Notes: generated by a model not told the origin, from the letters alone. 64,000 bases of DNA from Mesorhizobium sp. CA14 (GCF_020165195.1 NZ_JAIUHR010000025.1:1-64000), one strand, 5' to 3'. Positions 42,464-50,965 are shown, counted from the first letter of the stretch. Made by a program: numbers and translations.

Positions 42464-43186
42464 TCACCCGGCGCTGTTTTGCGGGTAGCAGATAATCGAC
42501 AGATACCGCATCGGCAGCCGCGTCAGCTCTTCCGGGCCGTGCGGCGCATCGGCGTCGAAGAACAGGCTGTCGCCCGGCTTCATCGGATAGAGGTTGTTGC
42601 CGTGCCGGTAAACGACCTCGCCCTCGAGCATGTAGAGGAACTCCATACCCGCATGCTGGAAGGTGGGGAACACGTCCGAATTCTCGGTCAGCGTGATGAG
42701 ATAAGGCTCGACGACGACGCCGCTGGTGTTGGCGCCGATATGGCCGAGCAGGTTGTATTGATGGCCGGCGCGGGTGCCGCGGCGCTCGACATCGACGCCT
42801 TCGCCGGCCTTGACGAAGACGGCGCTGTGCTCTTCCTCGAAGCGCCGGAAGAAGGCGGTCACCGGAACGCCCAGCGCTCGCGACAGCGCCTGCAATGTGG
42901 TCAGCGACGGCGAGGTGATGCCGTTCTCGATCTTCGACAGCATGCCGAGCGAAATGTCGGTGGCAGTGGCGAGATCGGCGACGGTGATGCCGAGCTTCTT
43001 GCGGAACGCGCGCACCTCATGGCCGATCGCCACTTCCAGCACTTTCTCGCGCGTGTCGCGGATGGCGTGCGGATTCTGCGTCAGCGGCGTGCGGATCGTG
43101 CGGCCGTCGGCCGAAACGCGCTTCGGCGGCGCCTTGCCCTTCGCTGCCGCATCGGCGGACTTGGTACCAGACTTCTTGTTCGCCAT
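42464..43186 (-). CDS. XRE-cupin transcriptional regulator, candidate controller of the island
   Basis: This 240-residue regulator has an XRE-type HTH at about residues 57-112 (FRKKLGITVADLATATDISL, GMLSKIENGITSPSLTTLQA) and a C-terminal cupin (about 160-235: EFLYMLEGEVVYRHGNNLYP, MKPGDSLFFDADAPHGPEEL). A basic N-terminal extension with AAAKGKAPPKRVSADGRTIR precedes the HTH. Such proteins respond to small carboxylates or amines through the cupin. It is the only transcription-factor gene between the dmm operon and tmm, and it is divergent from tmm across a gap with a candidate operator (43401) and a shorter palindrome (43213). It is the natural candidate for binding the island sites. Confidence 0.88.
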   Translation of the reverse strand: MANKKSGTKSADAAAKGKAPPKRVSADGRTIRTPLTQNPHAIRDTREKVLEVAIGHEVRAFRKKLGITVADLATATDISLGMLSKIENGITSPSLTTLQALSRALGVPVTAFFRRFEEEHSAVFVKAGEGVDVERRGTRAGHQYNLLGHIGANTSGVVVEPYLITLTENSDVFPTFQHAGMEFLYMLEGEVVYRHGNNLYPMKPGDSLFFDADAPHGPEELTRLPMRYLSIICYPQNSAG

Positions 43187-43212
43187 GTCGCCCCCGACTC
43201 TCGCGGATTTAT

Positions 43213-43227
43213 TTCACTCAAGGTGAA
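43213..43227. promoter_or_regulatory. Palindrome near the XRE regulator start
   Basis: TTCAC and GTGAA are perfect arms with a 5-bp spacer, 27 bp before the regulator start. The GTGAA half matches the left half of the island operators, so autorepression by the regulator is plausible. Confidence 0.45.
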
Positions 43228-43392
43228 CATATTCGGTGGCGATACAAGAGCGCAACCGCGACGCAAGCCGCTGGATGTTTGCAGGGCGCGCCTGCTTCAA
43301 CGCGACGCCGCCGCCTTCGCGCAGAAAAACCGTTTCACGCAAACGCCGTCGCCGCAGATGTTTGTTGACAGCACCAAAGACCCAATTACTGT

Positions 43393-43416
43393 CACTGTCA
43401 GTGAAATTTGTTTCGT
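43393..43416. promoter_or_regulatory. Compound candidate operator upstream of tmm
   Basis: CACTG and CAGTG (one base between, 43393-43403) are followed without a gap by GTGAAATTTGTTTCGT (43401-43416). The same build, CACTS palindrome plus GTGAAATTT, occurs at 38196-38226. It lies about 90 bp before the tmm start. Confidence 0.6.
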
Positions 43417-43420
43417 GAGG

Positions 43421-43464
43421 GCAATTCCAGGAAAAGTGTCGAACGCTTTTCCGTCCGGAATTGC
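43421..43464. repeat. Palindromic repeat in the tmm leader
   Basis: GCAATTCC and GGAATTGC ends with GGAAAAG/CTTTTCC inner arms and the centre TGTCGAACG. It is the same family as the element at 6741-6808, inserted between the candidate operator and the tmm ribosome-binding site. Confidence 0.75.
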
Positions 43465-43503
43465 GTCAAGAAAAAAGTCGAAATCAAAAAGAGGAGGCCC
43501 GCA

Positions 43504-44862
43504 ATGAAATCTCGTGTCGCCGTCATCGGAGCCGGACCGTCGGGCCTGGCCCAGTTGAGGGCCTTCAAGTCGGCCGCCGACAAGGGCGCCGAGATCCCGG
43601 AAATCGTCTGCTTCGAGAAGCAGAGCGACTGGGGCGGCCTGTGGAACTACACCTGGCGTACCGGCCTCGATGAGCATGGCGATCCGGTGCACGGCTCGAT
43701 GTACCGCTATCTCTGGTCGAACGGCCCGAAGGAATGCCTCGAATTCGCCGACTACACCTTCGAGGAACATTTCGGCCGGCCGATCGCTTCCTATCCGCCG
43801 CGCGCCGTGCTGTGGGATTACATCAAGGGCCGCGTCGAGAAATCCGGCCTGCGCGAATGGGTGCGCTTCAACAGCCCGGTGCGCATGGTGACCTATTCCG
43901 ACGAGACGAAGAAATTCACCGTCGCCGCGCATGATCGCACCAACGACGTGACCTATTCGGAGGAATTCGACAACGTCGTCGTCGCGTCCGGCCATTTCTC
44001 GGTGCCCAACGTGCCTTTCTTCGAAGGCTTCCCCACCTTCAACGGCCGCATCCTGCACAGCCATGATTTCCGCGACGCGATGGAGTTCAAGGGCAAGGAC
44101 ATCTTGATCATCGGCCGCTCCTATTCGGCCGAGGATATCGGTTCGCAATGCTACAAATACGGCGCCAAATCGATCACCTCCAGCTACCGTTCCAAGCCTA
44201 TGGGCTTCAAATGGCCGGAGAACTGGAAGGAAGTGCCGCTGCTGCAGAAGGTCGTCGGCAAGACGGCGCATTTCAAGGACGGCACGACCAAGGATGTCGA
44301 TGCCATTATCCTGTGCACCGGCTACCTGCATTCCTTCCCCTTCCTCACCGACGACCTCAAGCTCAAGACCGCCAACCGCATGTGGCCGCTCGATCTCTAT
44401 GAAGGCGTGGTCTGGGAGAAGAACCCGAAGCTTTTCTACATCGGCATGCAGGACCAGTTCTACACTTTCAATATGTTCGACGCGCAGGCCTGGTATGCGC
44501 GCGACGTGATGCTTGGCCGCATCAAGCTGCCGTCCGCCGAGGCGATGGCCGAGCACAGCGCCAAGTGGCGTGCGCGCGAAGAGACCCTCGAGGACGCCGA
44601 GCAGATGATCTGGTTCCAGGGCGACTACACCAAGGAGCTGATGGATCAGACCGACTATCCGGGCTTCGACGTCGAGGCGGTCAACCGCACCTTCATGGAG
44701 TGGGAGCACCACAAGATGGAAAACATCATGACCTTCCGCGACAATGCCTATCGCTCGCTGATGACCGGCACCATGGCGCCGTTGCACCACACGCCATGGC
44801 TCCAGGCGCTGGACGATTCGATGGAGAGCTATCTCGAGGTGAAGGGCATGGCGGCGGAGTAG
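43504..44862 (+). CDS. tmm: Trimethylamine monooxygenase (flavin-containing monooxygenase)
   Basis: This 452-residue flavin monooxygenase oxidises trimethylamine to TMAO with NADPH and O2. The FAD-binding motif is VAVIGAGPSGLAQLRAFKSA near residue 5. The Tmm-type region FEKQSDWGGLWNYTWRTGLD and DEHGDPVHGSMYRYLWSNGP follows. The NADPH-binding loop IIGRSYSAEDIGSQCYKYG lies near residue 200, and the FMO-typical ILCTGYLHSFPFLTDDL near residue 265. The length fits bacterial Tmm (about 445-460). ATG 43504 is preceded by AGAGGAGG; the longer frame from 43408 would run through the palindromic repeat. Together with tdm, dmm and the mgd genes it completes a trimethylamine degradation route. Confidence 0.92.
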   Translation: MKSRVAVIGAGPSGLAQLRAFKSAADKGAEIPEIVCFEKQSDWGGLWNYTWRTGLDEHGDPVHGSMYRYLWSNGPKECLEFADYTFEEHFGRPIASYPPRAVLWDYIKGRVEKSGLREWVRFNSPVRMVTYSDETKKFTVAAHDRTNDVTYSEEFDNVVVASGHFSVPNVPFFEGFPTFNGRILHSHDFRDAMEFKGKDILIIGRSYSAEDIGSQCYKYGAKSITSSYRSKPMGFKWPENWKEVPLLQKVVGKTAHFKDGTTKDVDAIILCTGYLHSFPFLTDDLKLKTANRMWPLDLYEGVVWEKNPKLFYIGMQDQFYTFNMFDAQAWYARDVMLGRIKLPSAEAMAEHSAKWRAREETLEDAEQMIWFQGDYTKELMDQTDYPGFDVEAVNRTFMEWEHHKMENIMTFRDNAYRSLMTGTMAPLHHTPWLQALDDSMESYLEVKGMAAE

Positions 44863-44910
44863 TACGGCATGCTTTTGCCAACGTTCCAGTCGTGAAATCA
44901 ACAAGGTGTG

Positions 44911-44930
44911 GGGTGTCCCGCGGGACACCC
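44911..44930. terminator. Perfect 20-bp palindrome between tmm and the SDR gene
   Basis: GGGTGTCCCG and its exact inverse lie in the 73-bp gap between the convergent tmm and SDR genes. It would form a loopless or very small-loop cruciform or hairpin at either transcript end. There is no T-run, so termination is inferred from place only. Confidence 0.5.
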
Positions 44931-44935
44931 ATCGG

Positions 44936-45700
44936 TCACCAGCAGACGTAGCCGCCGTCGACGATCAGGTCGAGGCCGGTCACGAAACTGGATGCGCGGC
45001 TGGCCAGGAACACGGCCGGTCCGACCATTTCCTCCGGCGCTGCCATGCGGCCCATCGGCGTGTCGCGTTTGAACACCTTCACTTCTTCCGCGACCTCCGG
45101 CCGTTTGTTCATCGGTGTCAGCGTGTAGCCCGGACTGATGACATTGACGCGCAGGCCGCGATCAGCCCACTCCATGGCGAGGCTCTTCGACATATGGATG
45201 ACGGCAGCCTTGGAGGAGTTGTAATGCGCCTGCGTCAGCCCCCGGTTGACGATGGTTCCAGACATCGAGGCGATGTTGATGATGGAGCCCGTGCGCCGAG
45301 GCAGCATCACGCGTGCCTCTGTCTGGCAGGACAAAAATACGCCTGCGACATTGACCTCGTGCACCTTGCGCCATTTTTCCAGCGACATGGTCTCAGCCGC
45401 TTCCGAGCCGGCAATGCCGGCATTGTTGACGGCGACAGTCAGCGCGCCGAGTTCGGCTTCGACCCGGCCGATCGCCATGGCCAGGTCGGCCTCGGATGTC
45501 ACACTGCCCGTCAGCAGCAGCGCCTTGCGGCCGAGCGCTCTGACCTTCTCGGCCGTCTGCTCGAGTCCGCCGTTCGAGGCATGACCGAAGCAGGCGACAT
45601 CGGCGCCGGCTTCCGCAAGCCCGATGGCGATCGCCTGGCCAATGCCGCTGCCGGCGCCCGTCACCAACGCCACACCGCCGTCCAGTTTGAAAAGATCCAT
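44936..45700 (-). CDS. Short-chain dehydrogenase/reductase
   Basis: This 254-residue classical SDR has the cofactor motif TGAGSGIGQ near residue 15, VNNAGIAGSE, the catalytic Ser in IINIASMSG and the YNSSKAA active site near 160. The C-terminal DLIVDGGYVCW fits the KduD/sorbose-reductase-like branch. A GGAGGG precedes the ATG. The substrate cannot be told. It is transcribed towards tmm and does not look part of the methylamine operon. Confidence 0.85.
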   Translation of the reverse strand: MDLFKLDGGVALVTGAGSGIGQAIAIGLAEAGADVACFGHASNGGLEQTAEKVRALGRKALLLTGSVTSEADLAMAIGRVEAELGALTVAVNNAGIAGSEAAETMSLEKWRKVHEVNVAGVFLSCQTEARVMLPRRTGSIINIASMSGTIVNRGLTQAHYNSSKAAVIHMSKSLAMEWADRGLRVNVISPGYTLTPMNKRPEVAEEVKVFKRDTPMGRMAAPEEMVGPAVFLASRASSFVTGLDLIVDGGYVCW

Positions 45701-45782
45701 CGCACCCTCCCTGACTGCAGGAAGCTATGCGCTGAATGGGGCCTCGATCAAGCGGCCCTCATTGGGCGGGGGTCCTCGAAGC

Positions 45783-46679
45783 TCAGAAATACCCGTCCGA
45801 CGCCGCCGTCGCTTCCTTGGGGATCTCGACGCCGTCGACCAGGATCTTGTCGACCAGCTCGTGATGGAAGCACACGAGCCCCTTGATCCGCTCGGCCTCG
45901 TGTACCGGCTCGGGGTAATACCAGACCAGGTTCTCGTGTCGCTTCTTGGGCGTCGTCACATGATAGTAGTTGGAGATGCCCTTATAGGGGCAGCGCGAGA
46001 TGTAGCGGCTGGGCGCGAACATATCGAGCCGCGTGTCGGAGATCGGCAGGTAGTGGCGCACCGGATGGCCGGTCTCGAACAGGAACACGCCGCGCCGTGA
46101 ATCGGCCACCTGCTCTCCGTCGAGGATCACCTGCACGCGCCGCGAGGAGGGCAGGCAGTCGACACGGCGGAACGGGTCGCGGGCGTGGACGAAGATCTCT
46201 TCGTCCTCTTCATACCAATGGGTCATCTTCGGCCAATAGAAGGAGATGTAGTCGGCGATCGGCGGGCAGCCCTTGACCGGATCGAGGTAGCGCCAGGCGC
46301 CATCCTCGACCAGCGTGATGCCGGTGTTGAGCGAGTAATGCGTGGCGACCCCCTTGAACGGGTCTTCCGTCGTCGTCCGGCTCGGCAGCAGGAACTCTTC
46401 GCGCACGTCGCTCATCGGGAAGTAATAGACCGGCAGATGGTCGCTTTCCTGGAACACCAGCGCCTTGGTGGTATCGGCGACGATCATCGGCCCGACCTGC
46501 ACCCTGATCCGTTTGGGCGAGGGCATGGTGAAGGCGACATAGCCCGGTTCGAACTCGTATTGCACGATATTGTCGAGCACCGGGAAATGCGGCCCGCGGC
46601 CGCGAAGATGGGGCTTGCGAATGGTCGTCGTCCTCTTCTCGTCGTTTGCCGCCGGATTCTTGCGCGCAGTCATGGTCAC
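45783..46679 (-). CDS. Tandem DUF427 protein
   Basis: This 298-residue protein contains two DUF427 domains: the first around KRIRVQVGPMIVADTTKALV and EDPFKGVATHYSLNTG, the second around RRVQVILDGEQVADSRRGVF and RYISRCPYKGISNYYHVTTP. DUF427 proteins are small beta-barrel-like proteins of unknown function. The likely start is GTG 46679, which overlaps the stop of the truncated binding-protein remnant (GTGA); ATG 46673 is also possible. Its translation may be coupled to the remnant, or the gene may use a promoter within it. Confidence 0.75.
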   Translation of the reverse strand: MTMTARKNPAANDEKRTTTIRKPHLRGRGPHFPVLDNIVQYEFEPGYVAFTMPSPKRIRVQVGPMIVADTTKALVFQESDHLPVYYFPMSDVREEFLLPSRTTTEDPFKGVATHYSLNTGITLVEDGAWRYLDPVKGCPPIADYISFYWPKMTHWYEEDEEIFVHARDPFRRVDCLPSSRRVQVILDGEQVADSRRGVFLFETGHPVRHYLPISDTRLDMFAPSRYISRCPYKGISNYYHVTTPKKRHENLVWYYPEPVHEAERIKGLVCFHHELVDKILVDGVEIPKEATAASDGYF

Positions 46680-47998
46680 GACGTCACCGATACACGATCG
46701 AGCAGCAGCCCGGCGGCGATCAGCGGCAGGCCGCTGACATTCTTGCGCACCGGCACCAGAAGGTCCGGAAAATAGCTGAAGATCACCGGCGTCTCGTCGA
46801 GCAGCAGCTTCTGGATATCGGAGGCGGCCTTGCGCTGGGCATCGAGGTCGAGCGCCTTGAGATAGCTGTTGACCATCCCGTCATAGGTCGCGTTCTTGAA
46901 ATGCGCCGCGTTCCACGGACCGTCGCTCACCAGCGGGCTTTTCAGGAATACGTTCGGCACGCTGCGATGCGCGTAATCGGTGATGCCGAGCGGGCTGTCC
47001 AGCCAGTCCGACTGGCCGAACACCGCCTTGCCGTAATACTTGTCCTGGTCCTCGATGTTGAGCGAGATGCGGGCGCCGATCTCCTTGGCGAAGTTCTGGA
47101 ACAACTGCGCATAGCCCGGGACGTCGGAATAGCGCAGCGTTGTCAGTGTCATGTCGAAGCCGTTCGCGAGGCCCGCCGCCTCCATCAATTGCTTGGCCTT
47201 GGCGATGTCCTGCCTGCGCTGCGGCACCGACTTGTCCGTGGCCGGGAAGGCAGGCGCGAACGGGCTGTCATTGCCGGTCGCCGCCATGCCGCGGCAGAGC
47301 CCGTCGACCAGTTGGGAACGGTCTATGCACAAGGCCAGCGCCTGGCGCACGCGCTTGTCGGTGAAGGGCGCCATGTCGCAGCGCATGTGGAGCTGCCGAT
47401 GCGCCGTCGAAGCGACGCGCAGCACCGTGATGTCGGGGTTGCCGAGCACCACCTGGCTGACGTCGAGCGGAATGGCGTCGAGCACGTCGACCTCACCCGC
47501 CTGCAGCGCCAGGATGCGCGGCTGCACGTCGGCATAGAACTTGAACTCGAGCCGGTCGGGCAGGGCTCTCTCGCCCCAGTAATCGGGATTGCGCACAAAG
47601 CTCGCGCCGACCTTCGGCGTATAGCTTTCGAGCCGGAATGGCCCGGTGCCTTCGAACGTCTTCTCGTAGTCGTCCTTGTAGCTCGCCGGCAGGATGACGG
47701 CGTTGTAATTGTCGATCGACACCGAATACGGGAAGCTGCCGTTCGGCGCGTCGAGATGAAATTCGACGGTGTGGTCGTCGACCTTGCGCGTCCCGCCCTT
47801 CGACAGCAGGCCCTTGAACACCGACAGCGCATTGGACGTGCCGTTCGGATCGGCGAGCCGGTCGAAGGTCGCCACCACGTCGTCGGCCTTGAAATCCTCG
47901 CCATTGTGGAATTTCACGCCCTTGCGCAGCTTGAAGGTCCAGACGCTGCCGTCCGCATTGGGCACAACCGCAAAGCGATATTTTTTGATTGCAGCCAT
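46676..47998 (-). pseudogene. 5'-truncated peptide-type ABC substrate-binding protein
   Basis: From about 47970 to its stop the reading frame matches the intact binding protein at 52858-54522 throughout (for example NADGSVWTFKLRKGVKFHNG against NADGTVWTFKLRKGVKFHSG, and RVGASF-like KVGASFVRNPDYWG). The match begins near residue 134 of the paralogue. The signal peptide and the first lobe strands are missing. An ATG at 47998 has no ribosome-binding site, and the open frame upstream of that is only the antisense shadow of the lysR gene. No premature stop or frameshift is seen in the remaining ~430 codons, so the truncation looks recent. Confidence 0.75.
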
Positions 47999-48034
47999 CG
48001 GAATTTTCGATGGGACCGCGGAAAGGCTGGAGCC

Positions 48035-48943
48035 ATGGACACCGAGAATCTGCGCAGTTTCCTGGAGGTCGCGGCACATGGCAGCTTCACCGTCGCGGCC
48101 CATCGGCTGAACCTCGCCCAATCGACCGTCAGCGCCCGCATTCGCGGACTTGAGGAGCAACTGGGCCGCAAGCTGTTCATCCGCGACAGCGACGGCGTCA
48201 CGCTGACGCCGGCCGGCCGGCAGTTCCTGCCGCATGCCTCGACCATCACCCGCACCTGGGAGCAGTCGCGCCAGGACATCGCCGTTCCCGATGGCTACGA
48301 CGCCTTGCTGAGGCTCACCGCGCCCGCCTATCTCTGGGACAGCATCACCTCGCCCTGGATCGACTGGATGCGCGCGAAGCGGCCGAATGTGGCGCTCAGG
48401 CTGGAAGGCAGTTTCCCGGATCTGGCGGTTGACCAGATCGCCGAAGGCCTGCTCGACATCTGCATCCTCTATCTGCCCAAACCGCATCCGGGCATCGTCT
48501 ACGAGACTCTAGCCGTTGACCAGGTCGTGCTCGTTCAGCACGCCAAGCAACCCGGGTCGTGGACCGACAATTACATCCTGATGGATTGGGGGCTGGAATT
48601 CCGCGTCGAGCATGACCGCGCCTTTGCCGGCATGGTGAAGCCGGCGATCTCGGCCGGGCTCGTGTTCATCGGCTTGCAGCACGTCCTGTCGCGGAAGGCG
48701 GCAGCCTATCTGCCGCTGAGCGCGGTCAGCACCCATATCGAGCGCGGCGAGCTGAGGCGCGTGGAGGACACGCCGGTGTTCCAGCGCCCGATCTATCTTG
48801 CCTATCCGGAGAACCCGGCATCTTCCGATGCGCTCGACGTTGCTTTGAGAGGGCTGCGTATGCTCGCTCGAAACCTATCCAGCGATCAGGCTTTCGCGGA
48901 AAGCGACCGCGCCTTCAGTATGGCGGGCGCGGCAGCGTTCTGA
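48035..48943 (+). CDS. LysR family transcriptional regulator
   Basis: This 302-residue LysR regulator has the N-terminal winged HTH (LRSFLEVAAHGSFTVAAHRL, NLAQSTVSARIRGLEEQLGR) and a C-terminal effector domain with ICILYLPKPHPGIVYETLAV. GGAG precedes ATG 48035. Its start lies about 65 bp from the truncation point of the binding-protein remnant on the other strand, and its stop abuts the stop of the dual ATPase (zero gap, convergent). It probably controls the peptide-type transporter, but this is only from location. Confidence 0.85.
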   Translation: MDTENLRSFLEVAAHGSFTVAAHRLNLAQSTVSARIRGLEEQLGRKLFIRDSDGVTLTPAGRQFLPHASTITRTWEQSRQDIAVPDGYDALLRLTAPAYLWDSITSPWIDWMRAKRPNVALRLEGSFPDLAVDQIAEGLLDICILYLPKPHPGIVYETLAVDQVVLVQHAKQPGSWTDNYILMDWGLEFRVEHDRAFAGMVKPAISAGLVFIGLQHVLSRKAAAYLPLSAVSTHIERGELRRVEDTPVFQRPIYLAYPENPASSDALDVALRGLRMLARNLSSDQAFAESDRAFSMAGAAAF

Positions 48944-50965
48944 TCACGCCGGCTCCACCGCCTTTGGTTTTTGCAGCCTTGCCAGTTCCGCATAGGGAAT
49001 ATGGCAGCGGATCGTGTGACCTGGCTGGGCTTCGGTGAGGTCAGGCTCCTGCGTCTCGCAGATGGCGCCGATCTTGCGTGGGCAGCGCGTGTGGAAGACG
49101 CAGCCCGTCGGCGGGTTGGCCGCGCTTGGGATCTCGCCGTCGAGGCGGATGCGCGAGTTCTCCGTCCGGTCGAGTTTTGGAACCGCCGACAACAATGCTT
49201 CCGTATAGGGATGATGCGGGCCGGAAAAGACCGCCTCGGATGGCCCGAACTCCATGATGCGGCCGAGATAAAGCACAGCGATCTTGTCGGACAGGTAACG
49301 CACCACGCCGAGGTCGTGCGAGATGAAAATGTAGCTGACATCCTGCTTCGATTGCAGGTCGGCGAGCAGGTTGAGGATCGCCGCCTGCACCGAGACGTCG
49401 AGCGCCGAGGTCGGCTCGTCGCACACGACGATGCGCGGATCGCCGGCAAAGGCACGCGCGATCGCCACGCGCTGCTTCAGTCCGCCCGAGAGCTGGCGCG
49501 GCTTGACCGCGAGATGGCGGTCGGTGAGGCGCACCGAGCGGACGAGCTCTTCGAGCCGTGTGTCCAGCGTCTTGCCGGTGAGCCCGCCCAGCCGCTTCAA
49601 GGCGCGGCTGAGGATATGCCGGATCGAATGCGAGCGGTTGAGCGCCGAGTCCGGGTTCTGGAAGACGATCTGCACCGCCTTGACCTGGTCTTCCGAGCGG
49701 CTGGCGAGCCGTGGCGCGAGCTTCTTGCCTTCGAGCTCGATCGAGCCGCCGTCGTCGGGCGCAACGAGGCCAAGCAGCAGCCTGGCGAAGGTCGTCTTGC
49801 CGCTGCCGGATTCGCCGACCAGCCCGAGCGTCTCGCCGGGCTTGAGGCTCACGGAGACGTCCTTCACCGCCCGCAGCGGACGACCGTGGCTGGCATAAGT
49901 TTTGTTCAGCCCTTCGACCTGCAGCACCGGCGGCGTCTGCTTTGGCTGGGCGGCAGCGATTTCTGCTGGCGTGGCGCGCGGCAGCGACTGCGCGTTGTCG
50001 TGATAGTGGCAGCGCGACAGACGGCCGTCGCCCAGCTCGTAGAGCGGCGGCGGCTCGGCGCGGCAGCGTTCGGTGGCGAGCGCGCAGCGGTCCGCGAAGG
50101 CGCAGCCGACGATATTGGCGCCGATGCCGGGCAGGAAGCCGGGGATGGTGTCGAGCCGGCCCTGGTCCTTGCGCTGGCCGCCGCGCGGCAGGCAGCGCAG
50201 CAACGCGACCGTGTAAGGATGGCGCGGATCGTTGAACACGTCCCTGGTCGAGCCTTCCTCGACCAGCATGCCGGCATAGAGCACGCCGACGCGGTCGCAC
50301 ATATTGGCGACGACGGCGAGGTTGTGGCTGATGAACAAGATCGAGGCCGACAGCTCTCTTCTCAACTGCCCGATCAGGTCGAGCACCTCGGCTTCGACGG
50401 TGGCGTCGAGGCCGGTGGTCGGCTCGTCGAGGATCAGCATCGAGGGGTCGTTGGCCAAGGCCATGGCGATCGCCACGCGCTGCTGCATCCCGCCGGAGAG
50501 CTGGTGCGGATAGCGCTGCATGACGCTCGCCGGGTCGGAGATACGCACCCGGTTCAGCATGGCGAGCGCCTTGTCTTCCGCTGCCTGTCCGGTGATGCCG
50601 GCAAGCTCGAAAATCTCGGTCAGCTGACGGCCGATGCGCAGCGACGGGTTCAGCGCCTTGCCGGGGTCCTGATAGACCATGGACACGCTGTCGGCCCGCG
50701 CCCGCCTGAGCGCTTCGGCGTCTAGCTTCATCACATCCTTGCCGTCGAGCGCGATCGAGCCGCCGGTGATCGAGCCGTTGCGCGGCAGATAGCGCACCAC
50801 CGAGAGCGCGACCGTCGACTTGCCGCAGCCGGATTCGCCGACCAGTCCATAGGCCTCGCCGGCCTTGATGGTGAGGTTGACATTGCGCAGCACCGCGCGG
50901 TTGCGGCGGCCGACGCGATAGGCGACCGAAAGGTCTTTCAGCTCAAGTGCGTTCTTGTCAGTCAT
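48944..50965 (-). CDS. Fused dual ATP-binding protein of a peptide/opine-type ABC importer
   Basis: This 673-residue protein carries two complete ABC ATPase domains, like DppD and DppF fused in one chain. Domain 1 has GLVGESGCGKSTVAL near residue 45, LSGGMQQRVAIAMAL and LILDEPTTGLD. Domain 2 has GLVGESGSGKTTFAR near residue 385, LSGGLKQRVAIARAF and IVVCDEPTSALD. Each ends in the Cys-containing oligopeptide-transport C-terminal motif (CAFADRCALATERCRAEPP and CVFHTRCPRKIGAICETQEP). GGAGCG precedes ATG 50965; the start overlaps the upstream permease stop. It is the last gene of the operon SBP-permease-permease-ATPase. Confidence 0.88.
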   Translation of the reverse strand: MTDKNALELKDLSVAYRVGRRNRAVLRNVNLTIKAGEAYGLVGESGCGKSTVALSVVRYLPRNGSITGGSIALDGKDVMKLDAEALRRARADSVSMVYQDPGKALNPSLRIGRQLTEIFELAGITGQAAEDKALAMLNRVRISDPASVMQRYPHQLSGGMQQRVAIAMALANDPSMLILDEPTTGLDATVEAEVLDLIGQLRRELSASILFISHNLAVVANMCDRVGVLYAGMLVEEGSTRDVFNDPRHPYTVALLRCLPRGGQRKDQGRLDTIPGFLPGIGANIVGCAFADRCALATERCRAEPPPLYELGDGRLSRCHYHDNAQSLPRATPAEIAAAQPKQTPPVLQVEGLNKTYASHGRPLRAVKDVSVSLKPGETLGLVGESGSGKTTFARLLLGLVAPDDGGSIELEGKKLAPRLASRSEDQVKAVQIVFQNPDSALNRSHSIRHILSRALKRLGGLTGKTLDTRLEELVRSVRLTDRHLAVKPRQLSGGLKQRVAIARAFAGDPRIVVCDEPTSALDVSVQAAILNLLADLQSKQDVSYIFISHDLGVVRYLSDKIAVLYLGRIMEFGPSEAVFSGPHHPYTEALLSAVPKLDRTENSRIRLDGEIPSAANPPTGCVFHTRCPRKIGAICETQEPDLTEAQPGHTIRCHIPYAELARLQKPKAVEPA

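Larger units (their letters stand above)
43187..43503. other. Divergent promoter region between the XRE regulator and tmm
   Basis: This is a 317-bp gene-free gap. It holds the TTCAC/GTGAA palindrome near the regulator (43213-43227), the compound operator (43393-43416), a mobile-type palindromic repeat (43421-43464) and the tmm Shine-Dalgarno AGAGGAGG. Short frames here are not convincing genes. Confidence 0.7.

Noticed and set aside
47999..48487. N-terminal extension of the truncated binding protein frame
   Set aside because: This part is exactly antisense to the LysR gene with its clear HTH; it has no similarity to the paralogous binding protein.
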